From assembly GCA_023423235.1 (NCBI GenBank), contig JAFAFY010000277.1:1-6034 (forward strand): a DNA stretch of 6,034 nucleotides, given 5' to 3'. The notes under the pieces are model-generated. The model was not told where the DNA came from. It made no database searches and saw nothing but the letters and a program-made list of their open reading frames with translations. The position numbers and the translations under genes are program-made. Below are positions 5,436 through 6,034 of the stretch, one piece after another. Position 1 is the stretch's first letter. Every line of letters starts with the position of its first letter. Origin of the DNA: Pseudomonadota bacterium (GTDB taxonomy: Bacteria; Pseudomonadota; Gammaproteobacteria; Xanthomonadales; Xanthomonadaceae).

Positions 5436-6034
5436 ATGGCACACACGATTCCCAACTCAAAGTTCGACACGAGCGAGCGCGTCTATCACGTCATCGAGGA
5501 CGCACACGCGCACGGCGACGACCACGAGCACCATCCCGAAACCGGCACCAACCTGGGTTTCTGGATGTACCTGATGAGCGACTGCCTGATCTTCGCAGTG
5601 CTCTTCGCGGTCTACGCCGTGGTCGGCCGCAACTACGCGGCCGGCCCCTCCCCGGCCGACCTGTTCGACCTGAAGCTGATCCTGGTCGCGACGTTCATGC
5701 TGTTGTTCTCGTCGATCACCTACGGCTTCGCGATGCTCAACTCCTACCGCAACAAGGTGGGCGGCACCATCGCCTGGCTGCTGGTCACCGGCGTGTTCGG
5801 CCTGGCGTTCCTGGGCATCGAGATCTACGAGTTCCAGCACCTGGCCCACCTGGGCGCAACGCCGCAGCGCAGCGCGTTCCTGTCGGCGTTCTTCACCCTG
5901 GTCGGCACCCACGGCCTGCACGTCACCTTCGGCCTGATCTGGCTGGTGACCCTGGTGCTGCAGCTCAGGAAGCACGGCCTCAACGCCGCCAACCACCGCC
6001 GCCTGATGTGCCTGTCGATGTTCTGGCACTTCCT
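5436..6034 (+). CDS. cyoC: Cytochrome bo3 ubiquinol oxidase subunit III (3' end outside window)
   Basis: Subunit III of the bo3 oxidase, a membrane protein without metal centres that packs against CyoB and stabilises the complex. The 199 codons present start MAHTIPNSKF and end at MFWHFL. E. coli CyoC has 204 residues and about 17 more after the same WHFL, so only the last part of the final helix is missing. Recognisable segments are GFWMYLMSDCLIFAVLFAVYA (41-61, TM1), FSSITYGFAML (91-101), GIEIYEFQHL (127-136) and AFFTLVGTHGLHVTFGLIWL (151-170). The cytoplasmic N-terminus holds a His/Asp-rich run, HAHGDDHEHH (24-33); E. coli CyoC also has a His-rich start. The gene begins one base after the cyoB stop, and only a poor AGG (5424-5426) precedes it. 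Translation is therefore probably coupled to cyoB. Confidence 0.96.
   Translation, partial: MAHTIPNSKFDTSERVYHVIEDAHAHGDDHEHHPETGTNLGFWMYLMSDCLIFAVLFAVYAVVGRNYAAGPSPADLFDLKLILVATFMLLFSSITYGFAMLNSYRNKVGGTIAWLLVTGVFGLAFLGIEIYEFQHLAHLGATPQRSAFLSAFFTLVGTHGLHVTFGLIWLVTLVLQLRKHGLNAANHRRLMCLSMFWHF

Noticed and set aside
4064..5470. A 468-codon minus-strand open frame antisense to cyoB
   Set aside because: A shadow of cyoB: very His/Asp/Arg/Glu-rich, no motif, and the opposite strand codes a fully conserved oxidase subunit.
1..6034. CRISPR arrays, tRNA or rRNA genes, insertion sequences or phage genes
   Set aside because: I saw no regularly spaced repeats, no tRNA-like cloverleaf and no transposase, integrase or phage motifs. 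The genes are ordinary core functions with uniform composition.

Overview
This window is GC-rich and its third codon positions are strongly G/C. It looks like a chromosomal housekeeping region of a gammaproteobacterium, most likely Xanthomonadaceae (the Xanthomonas / Stenotrophomonas / Lysobacter / Luteimonas group). The family call rests on the N-terminal sequence of ribosomal protein S6 and on the style of the Cyo subunits. It is a judgement from memory, not a database result.

Layout. (1) Positions 1-250, minus strand: the first 83 codons of rpsF (30S ribosomal protein S6). The gene runs off the left edge. (2) Positions 251-662: a 412-base non-coding stretch that holds the rpsF leader, with a good Shine-Dalgarno and two hairpins. 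It also holds a weak candidate rpsF promoter, a run of three exactly abutting inverted repeats (420-482) and a terminator-like hairpin (499-516). (3) Positions 663-1985, minus strand: a 440-residue major facilitator superfamily transporter of the metabolite:H+ symporter (ProP/ShiA/KgtP-like) type. (4) Positions 1986-2161: a 176-base divergent promoter region. (5) Positions 2162-6034, plus strand: the start of a cytochrome bo3 ubiquinol oxidase operon, with cyoA (lipoprotein subunit II), cyoB (catalytic subunit I) and cyoC (subunit III, cut by the right edge about 17 residues before its expected end). cyoD, and possibly a cyoE-type heme O synthase gene, would be expected just beyond the window.

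How the genes work together. CyoA, CyoB and CyoC are membrane subunits of one proton-pumping terminal oxidase, which oxidises ubiquinol and reduces O2 to water. CyoB keeps all the heme and CuB ligands and the proton-channel and quinol-site residues I checked by alignment from memory to the E. coli protein. CyoA lacks the CuA ligands, as expected for a quinol oxidase. The divergent transporter shares the upstream region with the oxidase and could be co-regulated, but its substrate cannot be read from the sequence.

I found no undescribed multi-gene system. The points worth a second look are small: the abutting inverted repeats upstream of rpsF, a possible S6:S18-type autoregulatory hairpin in the rpsF leader, a long low-complexity tail on CyoA, and a 15-base tandem duplication with a strong hairpin across the cyoA stop codon. 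The others are operator-like inverted repeats in the divergent promoter and an altered signature motif in the transporter.
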